Source: Vermamoeba vermiformis (Eukaryota; Tubulinea; Echinamoebida). Taken from it: DNA of 64,000 nt. A program made the translations under genes and the position numbers. The stretch is from NCBI GenBank assembly GCA_045837725.1, contig JBEWZL010000235.1:124001-188000 (forward strand), written 5' to 3'. Positions 37,758-49,634 of this stretch are shown here, in pieces. Position 1 is the stretch's first letter; each line of letters opens with the position of its first letter. The notes under the pieces were generated by a model. The model was given only the letters and a program-made list of their open reading frames with translations. It had not been told where the DNA came from and ran no database searches.

Positions 37758-39331
37758 ATGCTTAAATATAAATATGTGCCTCAGAGGGGGCTCGAGAATC
37801 TCAGCAAATATCACTACAGTGGCGTAGACAAATCCATTCTCGCGAAATACATTCTGCAGCCATTTTGGACTCGCGCAGTAAATTTATTGCCCACATGGAT
37901 GGCGTAAGTATAATGTGCTTCATATGATGCTCTTGATCATGTTATCGAGTGTTTTTTCTGCTGTAACGCCTTAATTTAATATTTATATCAAGATTACAAA
38001 TATAATTACTATCAATACAAATCAGTACTGTATTGTTATATGTTAATATCAAAAATGATTCACTCGATTTTAAATTGATTGGCAATATTTAGACCGAATC
38101 TGGTGACCTTACTCGGCTTCTTTGGAGTAATTATCGCTTACCTCGTACTAGTCATATATTACTCGCCTGATTTATATCAACCTGCTCCTGGTTGGGCCTA
38201 TCTGCTCGCTGCTGCTTCAATTTTCTTTTACCAAACAATGGATGCGCTCGACGGCAAGCAGGCTCGTCGTACTGGTATGTGGACTCAAAGATCATATAAG
38301 AGACAATGCTAACAACCACTAGGCACCTCATCTCCGCTCGGTGAACTCTTTGACCACGGATGCGATGCTTTGAACACTACAGTACGTGTGACTCACCCGC
38401 CCTATTGTCGTTATATATGCCTCTAATTCCTCGAAATTTCAGCTCGCCACACTGACAGCTGGAGTGCCTCTGCGCACAGGACCAGGCTGGCTGTCATACG
38501 CCTCGTTGCTCAGCTTGTTAGTGCCGTTCTACATGACGCAGTGGGAGGAGTACTACAGCGGCAGTCTCTATTTGGGACCTATTAACGTCACTGAGGGCCA
38601 GGTCATGTCGATGATCATTCACATCCTCGCCTACATCTACGGCCCAGACTTCTTCTTGACCGAGTTCAAGCTCTTCGGCTACACGCTGCAGTACAATCAA
38701 GTCGTGCTCGCTGTCATCGTGTTGACAGGTGTCACCACCACACTCAACAGGTACGTCCTGACCTCGCTGTGACACGTGTCAAACTGCGTCACTAACCACT
38801 CGCAGCGTGTTCTCAGTGCTCAAGATGATGAAGCGAGGCAAAGTCATGCTGCTGCTGTACAGTGCCGTGCGCAATGCCGTGCCCCTCATCTCGCTGATGA
38901 CACTTGCCGTGGTCTGGCCGCTCTACTCGCCACTCAACTTGCCGTATGAACACCCGCAACTGCTCTTCCTCACTGTGGGTCTGTTGCTCGCCAATCTCGT
39001 CGGTCGCATTGTGGTGGCACGTGTGTGTCAGTTGAATGTCGATGTGTTCTACTACATCATGGTGCCATTCGCTGTCGTCACTGCCCACTCTGTCTTCTTC
39101 AAGGGGTACGTGCAGACTCGTGCTTGACACGTGTCATTCATCGATGAACTAACCGCCATTTGCAGCTCGTTGTTCAACGAGTACTACTTCCTCGTTGGTT
39201 ACTGCGCATTCACATTCGTCGCGTACATGCACTTCGCACTGAACATCATCGACGAGATGTGCACGCACCTCAAGATCCGCTGCTTGCACATTCCTTATCC
39301 GAATCAAGCGACTAAAGCACGCAAAGACTAA
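37758..39331 (+). CDS. CEPT1: Choline/ethanolamine phosphotransferase
   Basis: Exons 37758-37903, 38093-38274, 38323-38381, 38443-38750, 38806-39105 and 39166-39331 encode 386 residues. The enzyme moves phosphocholine or phosphoethanolamine from CDP to diacylglycerol in ER or Golgi membranes (last Kennedy-pathway step). The CDP-alcohol phosphotransferase motif DGxxAR-x8-GxxxDxxxD is complete: [23 protein letters not shown], quoted by its two ends at residues 101 and 123. About eight to ten hydrophobic membrane spans follow. N-terminal LENLSKYHYSGVDKS matches the family. Substrate choice between choline and ethanolamine cannot be told. Introns four and five each carry the palindrome TGACACGTGTCA. 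It converges with the amine oxidase gene, 63 bases apart. Confidence 0.93.
38770..38781. repeat. Intronic palindrome TGACACGTGTCA
   Basis: Centre of the 55-base intron 38751-38805, upstream of the branch-like ACTAACC. Confidence 0.9.
39125..39136. repeat. Intronic palindrome TGACACGTGTCA
   Basis: In the next intron of the same gene (39106-39165, 60 bases), again upstream of ACTAACC. Confidence 0.9.
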
Positions 39332-39394
39332 TGTGTTTTTAACTATACACAATAATACAAACGATTTATATAACACAGTTACTATAAGACATGT

Positions 39395-42031
39395 TTAATT
39401 CACAATTTCTGTTTTTCGCCTGCGCACTTTGAACTCAGGCTCCTCTTCCGCGTCACTGGCATATTCAAACGAGTCATCGCTGCTCGCAGAGTCACTGTTC
39501 ACTCGCTTGGCTTTGCCTTTGCGTTGTGGCTTGTCAGGCTCAGCTTTGATGGGCACTCGTTGCCGCACCACGACGTGGACCTCGTGCTTCACTTTGGCAG
39601 ACACTTGCTCGGGCGAGGACTTGACTTTGACTGGCACACTCTTCGGCACTTCCAATCGGCGCGGTATCTCGACTTTGCGACGTTTGTTTACGACCCATTG
39701 ATTGGCATCGAGCAGGTGTTGAATGTCATTCAGTGTGACACGTGACTTGTGGCCGCCACACAGATAGAGCTGATTGTCTTCAATCTTGAAGCTGAGATCT
39801 TGCAACATGTTGCTGAACTCGTCGTCTGCTTCATCGCGCAAATAGGCCTCGAACAGTGCATCGAACTGTTTGTTGTGTTGCAGCACGGCACTGAGCTGCG
39901 TTTGAGCCTCGCACAACAGTGTTTCACGAATGCTTCGTTTGCTGCGAATGAGAATGCCTTTTTTGGTCAGTTCCATCACGCGTTCTGCTTCACGAATGCC
40001 GCTCTCATAAGCACCAGCCACTAGTCACAACATTAATACGAGCACCTGTGCATATATATTCACTCCGCTTACCAGTGGCAGGGTGCTCTCGATTGGTGTG
40101 TTCACCAGCGAAGAAGATCAAGTCCTCGTGCGGCTCAGCGAGCACATCGTAGTCCTCGCCCGAGGCATCGACACTCACATAGGTGTACGAGCCGAAGATC
40201 CAGGGCTTGGTGGACCACCTATTCATGTGACACGTGTCAATCACTGAACTCTATCGTTGCATAGCACGTGACATTACCTAGTCAGCTTGTAGCCGGTGAT
40301 CTCAGAGACCGGGCCGTAGATCTTCGACAAGTGCGCGCAGAGTGAGAGCACTGCTGCCTCATCCGTGAGCTTCTCAGTCTCTTGTGCGGCACGACCAGCG
40401 ATGAATGCCATGAGCACCGGCACCTTCTTCATCTTGTAGAGATTGACGACAATGTAGAACAGGCCCTGCGAGGGTGACACGAGCATAATGTAGTCCTTGT
40501 CAATGTCCTTGGTCCAGAACACGGATTTGAACGAGATGAACATCTTGTTGAACACGCCAAAGCCGAGTCGTTTGATCGATTTGACTTTGCGCTCCGTCAA
40601 CGGCGGGTCAAAAGTGATCAAGCTAAGAGCGGTGAGTGTCGGACATAGTATTATATAAAGTAGACAGTAGAATAGCAGTACGTACTTGCGCTTGAGCACA
40701 CCGAGTGAAGACGTCACAATGACAGCGTCAAATGCAGGTTTGAGTGCCTGTGCCACACGCCGCTGTTCGTGCTCGGAGACCTCCGCGGTGAATTCATACG
40801 ACACGCGCACGCAATCAGTGTCCTCGTCTTCAATGCGCTCGAGCTTGGTGACTGCCACGTTGTAGTGCACGTGCGACACTGGTCGGAACTTGAAGAACTG
40901 ATTGTAGCCGTCAATCAGCATCACGTGATCACCGCCGAATTCGTGACTAAATATAGCAATGAGTACTATTGACCAAATAAGGTAATATGTCTCTTGACTC
41001 ACGGGTCATCTTGGTCCCAGTGGTGCAGTGACAGGTTGCTGACAGGGGCCGAGCACGGTGCTTCAATGTTGGCCACGTGCCACATGAACACTTGACGTCG
41101 GAGATCCTCCGAGATTGTGGTCTTATTGTTCCGCGCGCCATTCGAATTCGAGCGCGGTCTGTCCTGCACCACCGCACTGTAGAGCTGTCGCAGCACGGAC
41201 GAGGACTTGTGCGTCGAGTCCAAGTAGTACTTGATGCCCTGCTCGAGGGACCAGTTGGTGGTGTCGGGAATTTCCGAGAATGTTTTGAGCTTGACTTTCT
41301 TGTCGTCACTCGGCACCTCGCTGCTGGCACTCACCTCGCGCTCTTCAGCACGCACTTGACGCTTGAAGTGTCCACCACGCCGTCGCTTGCCGTGCTCACC
41401 ACTCGCGCGCTGCACGCCATTGCGCTCACGGATCCAATCGAGCATGTCCAGCATCTGATTGAACTCCTTGGTCACGCTCTTGTCCAGCACTGGATCCACT
41501 GCTGTCCCGTGCTCGTCGTACATGGAGTAGCCGTCAGGGTCCGGACTGTACGTCATGGACTCGTCGAACATGTCTGCCACGGGATTGCCGAGGGTGCCGT
41601 GGATGAAACTCGCGCCCTCGTCGATCACCGTGCCACAGAACGGCGTGGAGCGCACACGACCCCCTGTGTGACACGTGTCAATCACCGTCACGTGGCGTGT
41701 GGATGCAGTACGTACCATAACGTTCTTGCGCATCGACTACCACCACAGAATAGCCCTCTTCTTCGAGCGTGGAGGCAGCAGCACATCCACTCGCACCGTA
41801 GCCGATCACGAGCACGCGAGGTTTGACGTCTTTCTTGCACCGCTCATCGATTTGTTGCTTTACCTTCATGAGCTTGGCAATATTGTCTGTAGTATAATGA
41901 GTGATCATTAGCACCAGTCGCGCTAGATCGCGTTAACGAATGTCCTTCGTACCGAGCCCGTCAGCGGCGAGGACTTGCGATGATATTAGCCATCGCCCAT
42001 TATGAGATGACAATAGCTCTTTGTTGTCCAT
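39395..42031 (-). CDS. LSD1-like flavin amine oxidase with long C-terminal tail
   Basis: Exons 42031-41953, 41886-41716, 41663-41003, 40946-40686, 40622-40278, 40218-40073 and 40020-39395 give 762 residues. The FAD-binding start VLVIGYGASGCAAAS and ERYGGRVRS lie at residues about 51-88. Further marks are HEFGGDHVML, the flavin-contacting Lys in PPLTERKVKS (about 403), LGFGVFNKMF, WIFGSYTYV and FAGEHTNREHPAT. These fit LSD1/polyamine oxidases. No SWIRM domain or CoREST tower is seen. A charged insert (about residues 175-215, RRRGGHFKRQ) and a 200-residue tail of coiled and basic sequence ending in an acidic, Ser-rich stretch and KVRRRKTE are unusual. Histone demethylation is possible given the basic tail; polyamine oxidation is the alternative. 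Two introns carry TGACACGTGTCA. Confidence 0.87.
40228..40239. repeat. Intronic palindrome TGACACGTGTCA
   Basis: In intron 40277-40219 (59 bases) of the amine oxidase gene, 9 bases before the downstream exon. Confidence 0.9.
41669..41680. repeat. Intronic palindrome TGACACGTGTCA
   Basis: In intron 41715-41664 (52 bases) of the amine oxidase gene, 5 bases before the downstream exon, the same spacing as the site at 26090. Confidence 0.9.
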
Positions 42032-42415
42032 TTAACTAATGATTCAAATTGAAATTAGTCCAGGAAATTCATGAATGAAATTGTCAAATAATTAAAAAAT
42101 GCGATAATGTAATAACTTAAAATAGCGATTTTAATTGTTAATAAATTGCGAGAATATTATCCTAAAAATATATTAAGAATTTCCGGAAAGAACATCACAA
42201 GATCCAACGATCGCGAACTTCCAACTGACTTACGTATTTCTTAGGCGTTCTCCGACTGAGAATTGAATACTAAGAAATATATATTGAATTGCAGAGTGGC
42301 ATGCGGAGTGTTATTGTAAACGGCGCGATGATAAAATACGGCGACACGACAATTGCGATAGTTATTCGTGAGAAATACACAAACAACAGCCCTGTGGTCA
42401 ATATTATAACGCAAG
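42032..42415. other. Divergent intergenic region, no gene seen
   Basis: 384 AT-rich bases between the amine oxidase and C1D start codons; it must contain both promoters. A minus-strand open frame at 42241-42507 overlaps C1D and has no recognisable content. Confidence 0.55.
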
Positions 42416-43207
42416 ATGGACGATTTGCCGCAAGATATAAAAGAGACACTAGCGCAGTTCGATGACTCGATTGGCAAGCTTGAAACTGCCTTGGATCCGC
42501 TCTTCAAAACTAAATTGGCAGAGGTTTCCGAGAGATTAGAACCGCAAGATAATGCTAAATTAAATATCTTATATGCTTACGCAATCAATACATTATTCTA
42601 CAGTAAGTATTTTGGATCTCGATCGCATCTCAATATATTAATTTGTTTCGAAATAAATTACTAATATTTTAAATAGTGTTTTTGAAGACACAAGGCGTAT
42701 CTCCCAACGATCATCCAGTTAAAGCAGAGCTTGTAAGTCCAACAATGCTTTAGATCCGCACCGTTTAACCACAAACAGGACCGCGTACGCAATTACATTA
42801 AGAAATTGAAGGACTTGTCGAGCAAGAAAGAAGATGGTAATTGATCTAATCATTATGAATGAGGACTTGAATAACGGTCAATTCTGACAGGCCCCACGAT
42901 GAAAGTGGATGTGCAAGCCAGTGCGCGCATGATCAACCACGCGATTCAGTCACCGAGTAATGCTCTACACTATATCTAATTGATGCAATGACTCACCGCT
43001 GTTCTAGAGCCCACGAAAGAAGACACTCGTCCCAGCAGTGCGAGCAAGAAGCGCAAGTCCCCCGAGAAGGTGGAGAATGAGAGCGATGAGGCGCAGTCCC
43101 CCAACAAGAAGCGCAAATCTCCCGCGGCAGATCACAGCACTCCGCAGCGCACTGTGCTCGGTGGTCCGCAGAAGAGCACGCCTGGCTCGCACAAGAAGAA
43201 GAAATAG
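42416..43207 (+). CDS. C1D: C1D/Rrp47 (Lrp1) nuclear exosome cofactor
   Basis: Exons 42416-42602, 42677-42732, 42780-42837, 42891-42956 and 43008-43207 give 188 residues. A Sas10/C1D helical domain occupies the first two thirds: MDDLPQDIKETLAQFDDSIGKLE, NILYAYAINTLFYMFLKTQG, HPVKAELDRVRNYIKKLKDL and VDVQASARMINHAI (some quoted in part). The C-terminus is a Lys/Ser/Pro-rich basic tail with repeated KKRKSP-like units and KKKK end. C1D/Rrp47 pairs with Rrp6/EXOSC10 and binds structured RNA during 3' processing of rRNA and snoRNA in the nucleus. It fits with Ski2, the cytoplasmic exosome helicase, only by pathway. Confidence 0.92.
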
Positions 43208-43305
43208 ACAGCTCAATCAGTGCACATCTTGTATATAGTCCAATCCAATTGTCGCATAACAGCTGTTTATATGAATCCAGTACGCGAAATAAAGCTACAT
43301 TAGTC

Positions 43306-44000
43306 TCACTGCTCGCGCATCAACAGCGCTGCATCCAACAACTGATTGTAGCCCAGCTTATCAACAACTACTTCAGGATAAAGATCGCGATTATGGTGCA
43401 GTACTACTGAGTCGCTTTGCACCAACAGCAGTCTTTCAGCGTGCAGCGCTCGATACACATCTTCAGTGCGATCGAGTCCTTCGTCTATGAACAGCACTTC
43501 CGAATATTAGGACAATTCTATTGGCTGTAATGGATTACCTCTGTCAACACTATTGGATATTCTAGGTGCTGCTCCTATATCACTGGCTATCGTTGTCGGC
43601 ATTTGTACCGGAATTGGATCGAGTTGTTTGGGCTCTTCTTTTATCTGCTCGACCGCTGACTCATCTGACTTGGTGGTTAGAGATTTATTCGATGCTCTTG
43701 ACGTCAGCAGCAAGTAATCTTTGGACATGTAGGCCTCAGATTTGTCCAAGCTAGGAGGATCTGGCGCTTCTCCCTCAGCTGCGTGAGTTGTAAAGTTCTG
43801 AAATACGGCCTCGTTGATACGCTTAGGGATATTTGTTCCGTAGTCTCCTTTTTTCTTCTCGAAATATTCATGTTGTCGCATTGCTTTGTCCCGCTTAGCA
43901 ATCTTGACTTTTTGACTGTGTAAGGCCAGTTAATTAGTGACATGAAGCCCTTGGCAACAAACTTGACCTACATCGAGCCTCCAGTCCAGCGACGACGCAT
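43306..44000 (-). CDS. Unrecognised 198-residue protein
   Basis: Exons 44000-43972, 43915-43539 and 43496-43306 give 198 residues. I do not recognise the family. The N-terminus is basic (MRRRWTGG, KVKIAKRDKAMRQHEYFEKKKGDYG in part). The middle is acidic, Ser/Pro-rich and probably disordered. The last 60 residues look folded, with a predicted strand-helix pattern (VLFIDEGLDRTEDVYRAL, LYPEVVVDKLGYNQLL). No membrane span or signal peptide. The start ATG was chosen because the donor after GGS gives phase 2 and continues into the second exon; a longer frame reaching 44133 would overlap the ZGRF1-like first exon on the other strand and gives the wrong phase. It shares a 100-base divergent promoter with the helicase gene. 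Confidence 0.65.
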
Positions 44001-44100
44001 CCTCAGTTGTTGTGTCTCGTTTGTGTACTGGCACAAAATGCGCGTTTCTTGCGCCAATCAAAATTCGCAGAAAATCAAACAGATCACCATGCCTGCTTAG

Positions 44101-47100
44101 ATGGCCAAATTTCAAGTGCTCTATACCAAGCATAAAATACAAACGCGTAAAACATGGCAGGATGGTTTCATTAAATTCAATGCGTTCAACAGAAAGGTAG
44201 ATCCCAATTTATTAATTACGCTACCATTGCTAGGCAATCGTGAGCAGCTCTCATAGATACCTGTTTATGTATTATTACGTGCATTTCAATATTTTTTCTG
44301 AATATTTAAAATATTAGGTGACGTTGACGTCCGAAGACGAAAATGAAGTTCTGGATTCGTTGTTTCTGAAGCAAACGTTTCAGCTGCGTGATGGATCAAT
44401 ATTTGAGACCGAAAAATTCCTCGTTGACGTGCAAGAGGTCGATGGATTCATGGCAGCACTGCACGGAGCACCAGTCAAAGCACCGCCAGCCCCCGTGCCC
44501 AAGGTGCCAGCAGTCATCAGCAACACCACGCACAGCAATGCACTGAAGCGAAAGGCGCCTACTGCACTGCCATCCACTGAGCCGAAGAAGCGACGTCTGG
44601 GCCTGAACAGAGCAGCAATGCGTGCCGGTACTAAGACAGGGAACTCTGCCGCAGAGTTCAAACAACCCGCGCTCAAGTCCCCCGAGAGCAGTGCCTCAGC
44701 TCTGTCTGACAGCGCGGACACAGTGGCAGCACGCGAGGAGTACTGCAGTGCCCCTGCAACACAAGAGCGCAACACTGAGCACTATGCACCGCTCAAAGTG
44801 GAGTTCTCATTGCAGCACTCATCTGCAGCTCTCGATGCCAGTGACATTGACGATGATGAGATGTGAGTCGATAGTATTAATACATGCGTTTACTGACTGA
44901 ATGCTCGCAGTGTACTGCAGCCAGAGGAGTTTGAGGCTAAAACACTCGACGTGCCCATGCAACACGAACAAGACCTCGCTTCATCGTACGTATTGGTTGT
45001 GTATATTATACCGTGTATATTATAATCTGACAACACTTACAGCGAGCCACGCAACGAGAACTCGTTTGATTTGTCCTTTTCACCCTCCAGTCCCGACATT
45101 GACTTTGGCTTCCTCATTGATCCACCCCCGTCGAACACCAACGCCATTGTTCTCACTGACACACCTGCACTCACAAACAGCTCCAATCAGCCGCATGCAG
45201 CACTCTCGAATAACAAAAGCAATAATAACGCGGTCAAAGCGAGCACTTCGCTGCTGCACAGACGAGTCGGACTCAAAGCGAGTGACAGTGCCATATCCAC
45301 ACCCAGAGCACTCGTGTCAGCCAGCACCCCTGTCAAACAAGCACCGCTCCACCAGTCCTCGCCACCACAACCCGAATTCAAGAGTCCCAAACAGTCGTTG
45401 TCCTTTGCCAAAGCCAATCGCTGGACGCACCAGAGCTTGTGCTTCCCAGACAAACAGACCTGCGAGGAGTTAGAGAAGAGCATGCCCAAGCCACGCCGCA
45501 GCATTGTGATCCCCAACACCTTCAATGACATTCGTCAGTACGTCACTGTGTTCACCGAGTCCATTCACGAGGTACGCACTGCTGAGTCCGTAGTGTGGTC
45601 TAATGTCTGTGCCAGGAGCTGAATCTGCAGCTGTTGGAGGTCGCGAAGAAATTTCACAAATGGTCTGCGTCGTTGATGGGCGGCAAGAGCTTCATGTCGC
45701 ACGATGTCGAGAAGAGATTTCGAGCCAAGGGCATCAAGTTGTACACCAACTGTGAACTCGCCAAAAGGTAACTCAGGGTGCTGTTGATGCGCGGTACTAA
45801 TGCGGTGCAGTGCCATCAATCCGTTCAGACACCAAAAGGACGCCAAGGACAAGGCACAGCTCTATCTGACACTCGACAAGAACAGTCGCGAGCACTACTC
45901 GCACTACGCCAAAGGTAACGCCGTGCACACACAATGTGTTGTCGCTAACTCACCGCGCAGATGACATTTGGATCCTCTCTTCCAACGCGACATTTGCACC
46001 GCGCAATGCTGACGACATTTTCTTCTTGGCGCGCAGTGTCTATCACGGCCCCACTTCGAATGGACTGCTGGAGGTACGTGCGAATGGTCCATTGTATTCA
46101 ATCTATTGTACTCAGTGCCACGTCAGATCAAACCCGTGGGTGACATGCCGGGCATTGGCAACAAACAGATTGTGCACGCACTGCACGGCCCCAACTTCTC
46201 GCTGGACATGGCCATGCTAGGTACAGGTACAGTGGCGTGTCTGACAATACTAACCACGCCACAGAGAATTTGCTGCTCTTGCCCGAGTCCAATCTGCCGC
46301 TCATCCCCTCGCTCTTGGGTCAATTTCAGCCCTCGCCACGACTGCGCGTCAATCTCCCGCAATCTCGCATCGCAGAACTCGCGCACCAGACCATCACTGA
46401 CCATCGTCTCAACGAGGACCAGCAGCGGTAAGTCATTCTCATGCGTGCACGGCAATACTGATCGTTGCAGTGTGATCATGAGTTGTGTGCAGTGGTTCGA
46501 GGGTGCACATGCGCAGCTCAAAGACGACGTAGTGCTCGTGCACGGCGTGTATGGCTCGGGCAAGAGTCACTTGCTCGTCGTGCTGATCATCTTCCTGTGC
46601 ACCATGCTCAAAGAGGCACACAACGAAGACATTCGCATCCTCGTCTCTGCAGCTACCAACACAGCGGTGGATCGCATTCTGTTGGGGCTGTTGGAGCTCG
46701 AATTCACTGAATTCATTCGAGTCGGCAGTCTCAAACGCATTGCCAAGCCCGTGCTGCCCTTCACACTGCACCGCGATCGTGGGGACAGCAAGGCCGACAA
46801 CGAGCGCAGTGACAAACTGGCGCTGAAAGAGCTGCAAGAGATGTTGGAGGGCAGTGGCCTGTCGAACAAAGAGCGCAGCTACATCAAACAAGCGATTGAA
46901 GGTACGTGTCAGCACTCGAGAGTGTGTCGCATCAGTGCTACTTTACTTACTCGAGGGGTGCAGATCTCAAGCACGGTCGCATCAAACAGCGCATTGAAAA
47001 GTTGAAAAAAGTGCGTGTGGTCGGTGTGACCTGCGCAGCTTCAGTGTTCCCCGTGCTGGAGGGCAACAAGTTTCAGATCGTCATCTTGGACGAGTCGAGT

Positions 47101-48653
47101 CAGATGTTAGAGGTGTGTAACGCAGTCTATTGTCCTGCCAGCACTGACACTCCAGCAGCCCCTCAGCATGTTGCCCATCGGCAAGTTTGGTTGCGAGAAG
47201 TTGATCTCGGTGGGTGATCCCATGCAACTGCCCCCCACTCTGACCTCCAATCAAATCACCACCAGCCTTGAGGACCACACGCTCGGCAAGACACTCTTCA
47301 CCCGTCTCGCGCACCTCGGTGTCACTCCGATCATGTTGCGCACTCAGTACCGCGTACGTCTTACAATGACACGTGTCAATTTGACACTTTACCTAACAAC
47401 TCCGCAGCTGCACCCTCAGTTGAGCAAGATCTCCAACAAACTCTTCTACAGCAATCAGTTGCGCGATGGTGTCACGAGTGCGGACCGTGCCCCGCTGGCC
47501 ACTGATGTCCCGACACTGCTGTTCTGCAACACGGCGAACGGTGGCAATGTAAGTGACACGTGTGTACTGTACTGCTCACCCGTCTGTTTAGGAAGTCATG
47601 CTGGGCGACAGCTATTTCAATCAGTACGAAGCACAGCTCGTGGTGGAGCTCATTCTCATGCTGCTCGAGCGCGGCTGTCGTGGCGAAGAGATCGGTGTGA
47701 TTGCATTGTACAAGCGGCAGGAGCAGAAGATCAGCGAGCTCTTGTTGCAGCGCAGTGGCCTTGTGACACCTGTCAATCAGCAGCCCTCACAAGACACCGA
47801 AGACGAGGCTGTCTCGCGTGAGAGTGCTCTGAAACAAGTGCAAATATCGACTGTGGATGCATTTCAGGGAGCGGAGAAAGGTAATGTCCAAATTAGGCAA
47901 GTCCGTTGACTGACCGTTGACTGCAGAGGTGATCATTGTCTCCACGGTCAGAACGAGCAAGCGAGGGTTCACTGACAGCCCGAACAGACTCAACGTGGCT
48001 TTGACACGCGCGCGCAGGTCAGTGTTTGACAGGTGTCACGTGACGCAACTAACTCCGAACAGACACTTACTGATTGTGGGTCGAGCCACCACCCTCACTG
48101 GCAGTCACTTGTGGCACGAAGTAATTGCGCAAGCACGTGGTAGGTCTATTTTTAGCATGTAATTGCATGTAAAAATTAATTGCCTAATATGGTAGCAACA
48201 CCACGCGGCTTTCAGCAAGCGCAGCAGTTGCTCGCGCACAAGAACTTCATGGCCCCGAACATCGCTGCAGTGCCTGACGAGCCAGTGAGTGACACGTGTC
48301 AAAACGAGAGCGAGAATGACACGCGTCAAACTGAAGCCGACGTTGACGAGGACAAAGACTACGAGGACATACGGAGTGAACTGCGCGGATCACGTGACTC
48401 GCCTGAACCTCTACCAGGGCCTGAACACGAAGGCTCGGAAGATATTTCCTTATTAGGCAATAACACTAACCTCGAAGAAGAGCTGCCGAATGACGAAGAG
48501 GTGCTTGATGACGGTCAAATCGTGTTCGCGCTCGATGACGAGGCCGCAGTGTCGCCCAGTCCTAGTCGCAGTGTCGCGCAGTCGAGTGAGTTCACGACAG
48601 ATGCAGCACTCGAAGAGTTCGACGACCACGATGAGTTTGATTTGGGCTTCTGA
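44101..48653 (+). CDS. ZGRF1: ZGRF1-like SF1 helicase (DUF2439 plus UPF1-type helicase)
   Basis: Seventeen exons: 44101-44196, 44318-44862, 44911-44985, 45043-45571, 45616-45767, 45811-45914, 45961-46073, 46127-46220, 46265-46427, 46471-46901, 46964-47112, 47159-47353, 47408-47548, 47592-47880, 47927-48017, 48063-48139 and 48196-48653; 1233 residues. DUF2439 opens the protein (VLYTKHKIQTRKTWQDGFIK, LDSLFLKQTF). After a disordered linker comes a helical region like ZGRF1 and a UPF1-type helicase: GVYGSGKS, DESSQ, GDPMQLPP, TQYRLHP, VDAFQGAEK and NRLNVALTRARRHLLIVG. ZGRF1 unwinds D-loops with RAD51 in crossover-limiting repair; Mte1 in yeast has only DUF2439. No GRF zinc finger is evident. The acidic tail ends DDHDEFDLGF. 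Nuclear location is inferred. Confidence 0.9.
47367..47378. repeat. Intronic palindrome TGACACGTGTCA
   Basis: In the 54-base intron 47354-47407 of the ZGRF1-like gene. The following intron (47549-47591) starts GTAAGTGACACGTGTG, a near copy overlapping its donor. Confidence 0.9.
48293..48304. repeat. Exonic copy of TGACACGTGTCA
   Basis: The only exact copy not in a called intron. It is in frame in the last ZGRF1-like exon (VSDTCQ) and is followed 24 bases later by TGACACGCGTCA. It directly follows GTGAG, so it might be a former or facultative intron. Confidence 0.85.
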
Positions 48654-48782
48654 GCTCACTCTACATAACAAGTGTTGTAAATATTGCGCGTTGTGTTCGC
48701 AAGGCAGTTGTATATCAGTGTTCAATTTATTCGATTTACAGTGGCTGGATGTAGATTAACTGGGTGTATATTGTTGAATGTC

Positions 48783-49032
48783 TTATTCGTCAGCCTTTTG
48801 GCGATCCAATCTTTCCTTCACATCAATCCACAATTTCTATATTAAACGAGCGTTAACGCACTTCAGACAAGGCAGATCGAGTTCGACTTACGCCCTTGTT
48901 GAGTTTGTGCCAAAGAGAGTCCATGAAGCTGCTGCTGGTACCTTCAATAACAACGGCAGTGGCAATAATAGCGCCAAACCAGAGAGAGTTTCTCTTGAAG
49001 AATGCGTTGTAAGCAGTGGCCTTGAAATCCAT
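48783..49032 (-). CDS. UQCR10: Cytochrome bc1 complex subunit 9 (UQCR10/QCR9)
   Basis: Exons 49032-48892 and 48836-48783 give 64 residues. The sequence MDFKATAYNAFFKRNSLWFGAI, one hydrophobic span (ATAVVIEG region), then SLWHKLNKGKLWIDVKER follow the QCR9 pattern, which has FFKRN, one membrane helix and NKGKLWKD. The intron falls exactly inside NKG|KLW with phase 0. This small subunit sits beside cytochrome c1 in mitochondrial complex III and is nuclear encoded in most eukaryotes. No cleavable presequence is apparent, as usual for this subunit. Too short for many gene finders. It converges with the ZGRF1-like gene. Confidence 0.92.
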
Positions 49033-49634
49033 CTAAAAAAATACAATATTTTAATATCCGAGTGTAGTTATTGTCCATTGCAGTATAATTATCTACAAGA
49101 TCTTATTTTGTAGTTAATTTAATTATTGCCGGCTAATATGGTGAATTATTATTATTATTTGTATTAATTATCAAATCCGAGCTGTTGTTGTCAGTGCATT
49201 ATTATTCGAATCATTATCTGCAGTTAATATGACGCGTACTAATAACAACTAATATAACGCACCTGTTTATGTTGATGAGTGCAGTTACGAATAAGAAATA
49301 ACCAACTTTCACGAACAAACTGCACCTCACCGCCGCTGTCAATCATGCCGCTAGAGATGTATAGAGGACACAAACATAAAGAACTCTTCAAATGTGTGGT
49401 GCATCTGCATAGCCGCGAATAGGGCTTGGGGTGTAATGTAGTTGCGGATTGGCGAGATCTACTTATTGTTCGTTCTCGCCGACTGTCTTGCGCTATCACG
49501 GCATACCCCCACGACTATAATAAACAGAATAGCGCAGTCTCTGAGCGTGCCTCGAATAGTTCCGCGCGCCAAATAAATCAGTGCCGAGTCGCTGATTGTT
49601 AATCAAAATTTCAAGTACAGAAGAGCCCTACAAA
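49033..49634. other. Divergent intergenic region, nothing recognised
   Basis: 602 bases between the QCR9 and PP2A-A start codons, AT-rich near QCR9 and more mixed towards 49500. Open frames (for example 49239-49499 minus) have no recognisable product. I found no tRNA-like boxes or repeats shared with the rest of the window. It must include two promoters. Confidence 0.5.

Noticed and set aside
41077-41826. 249-residue plus-strand frame opposite the amine oxidase
   Set aside because: Antisense to conserved FAD-domain exons; lacks any recognisable domain.
44001-44142. Extension of the unrecognised 198-residue protein to 44133
   Set aside because: It would overlap the ZGRF1-like first exon antisense, and its frame does not join exon two in phase.
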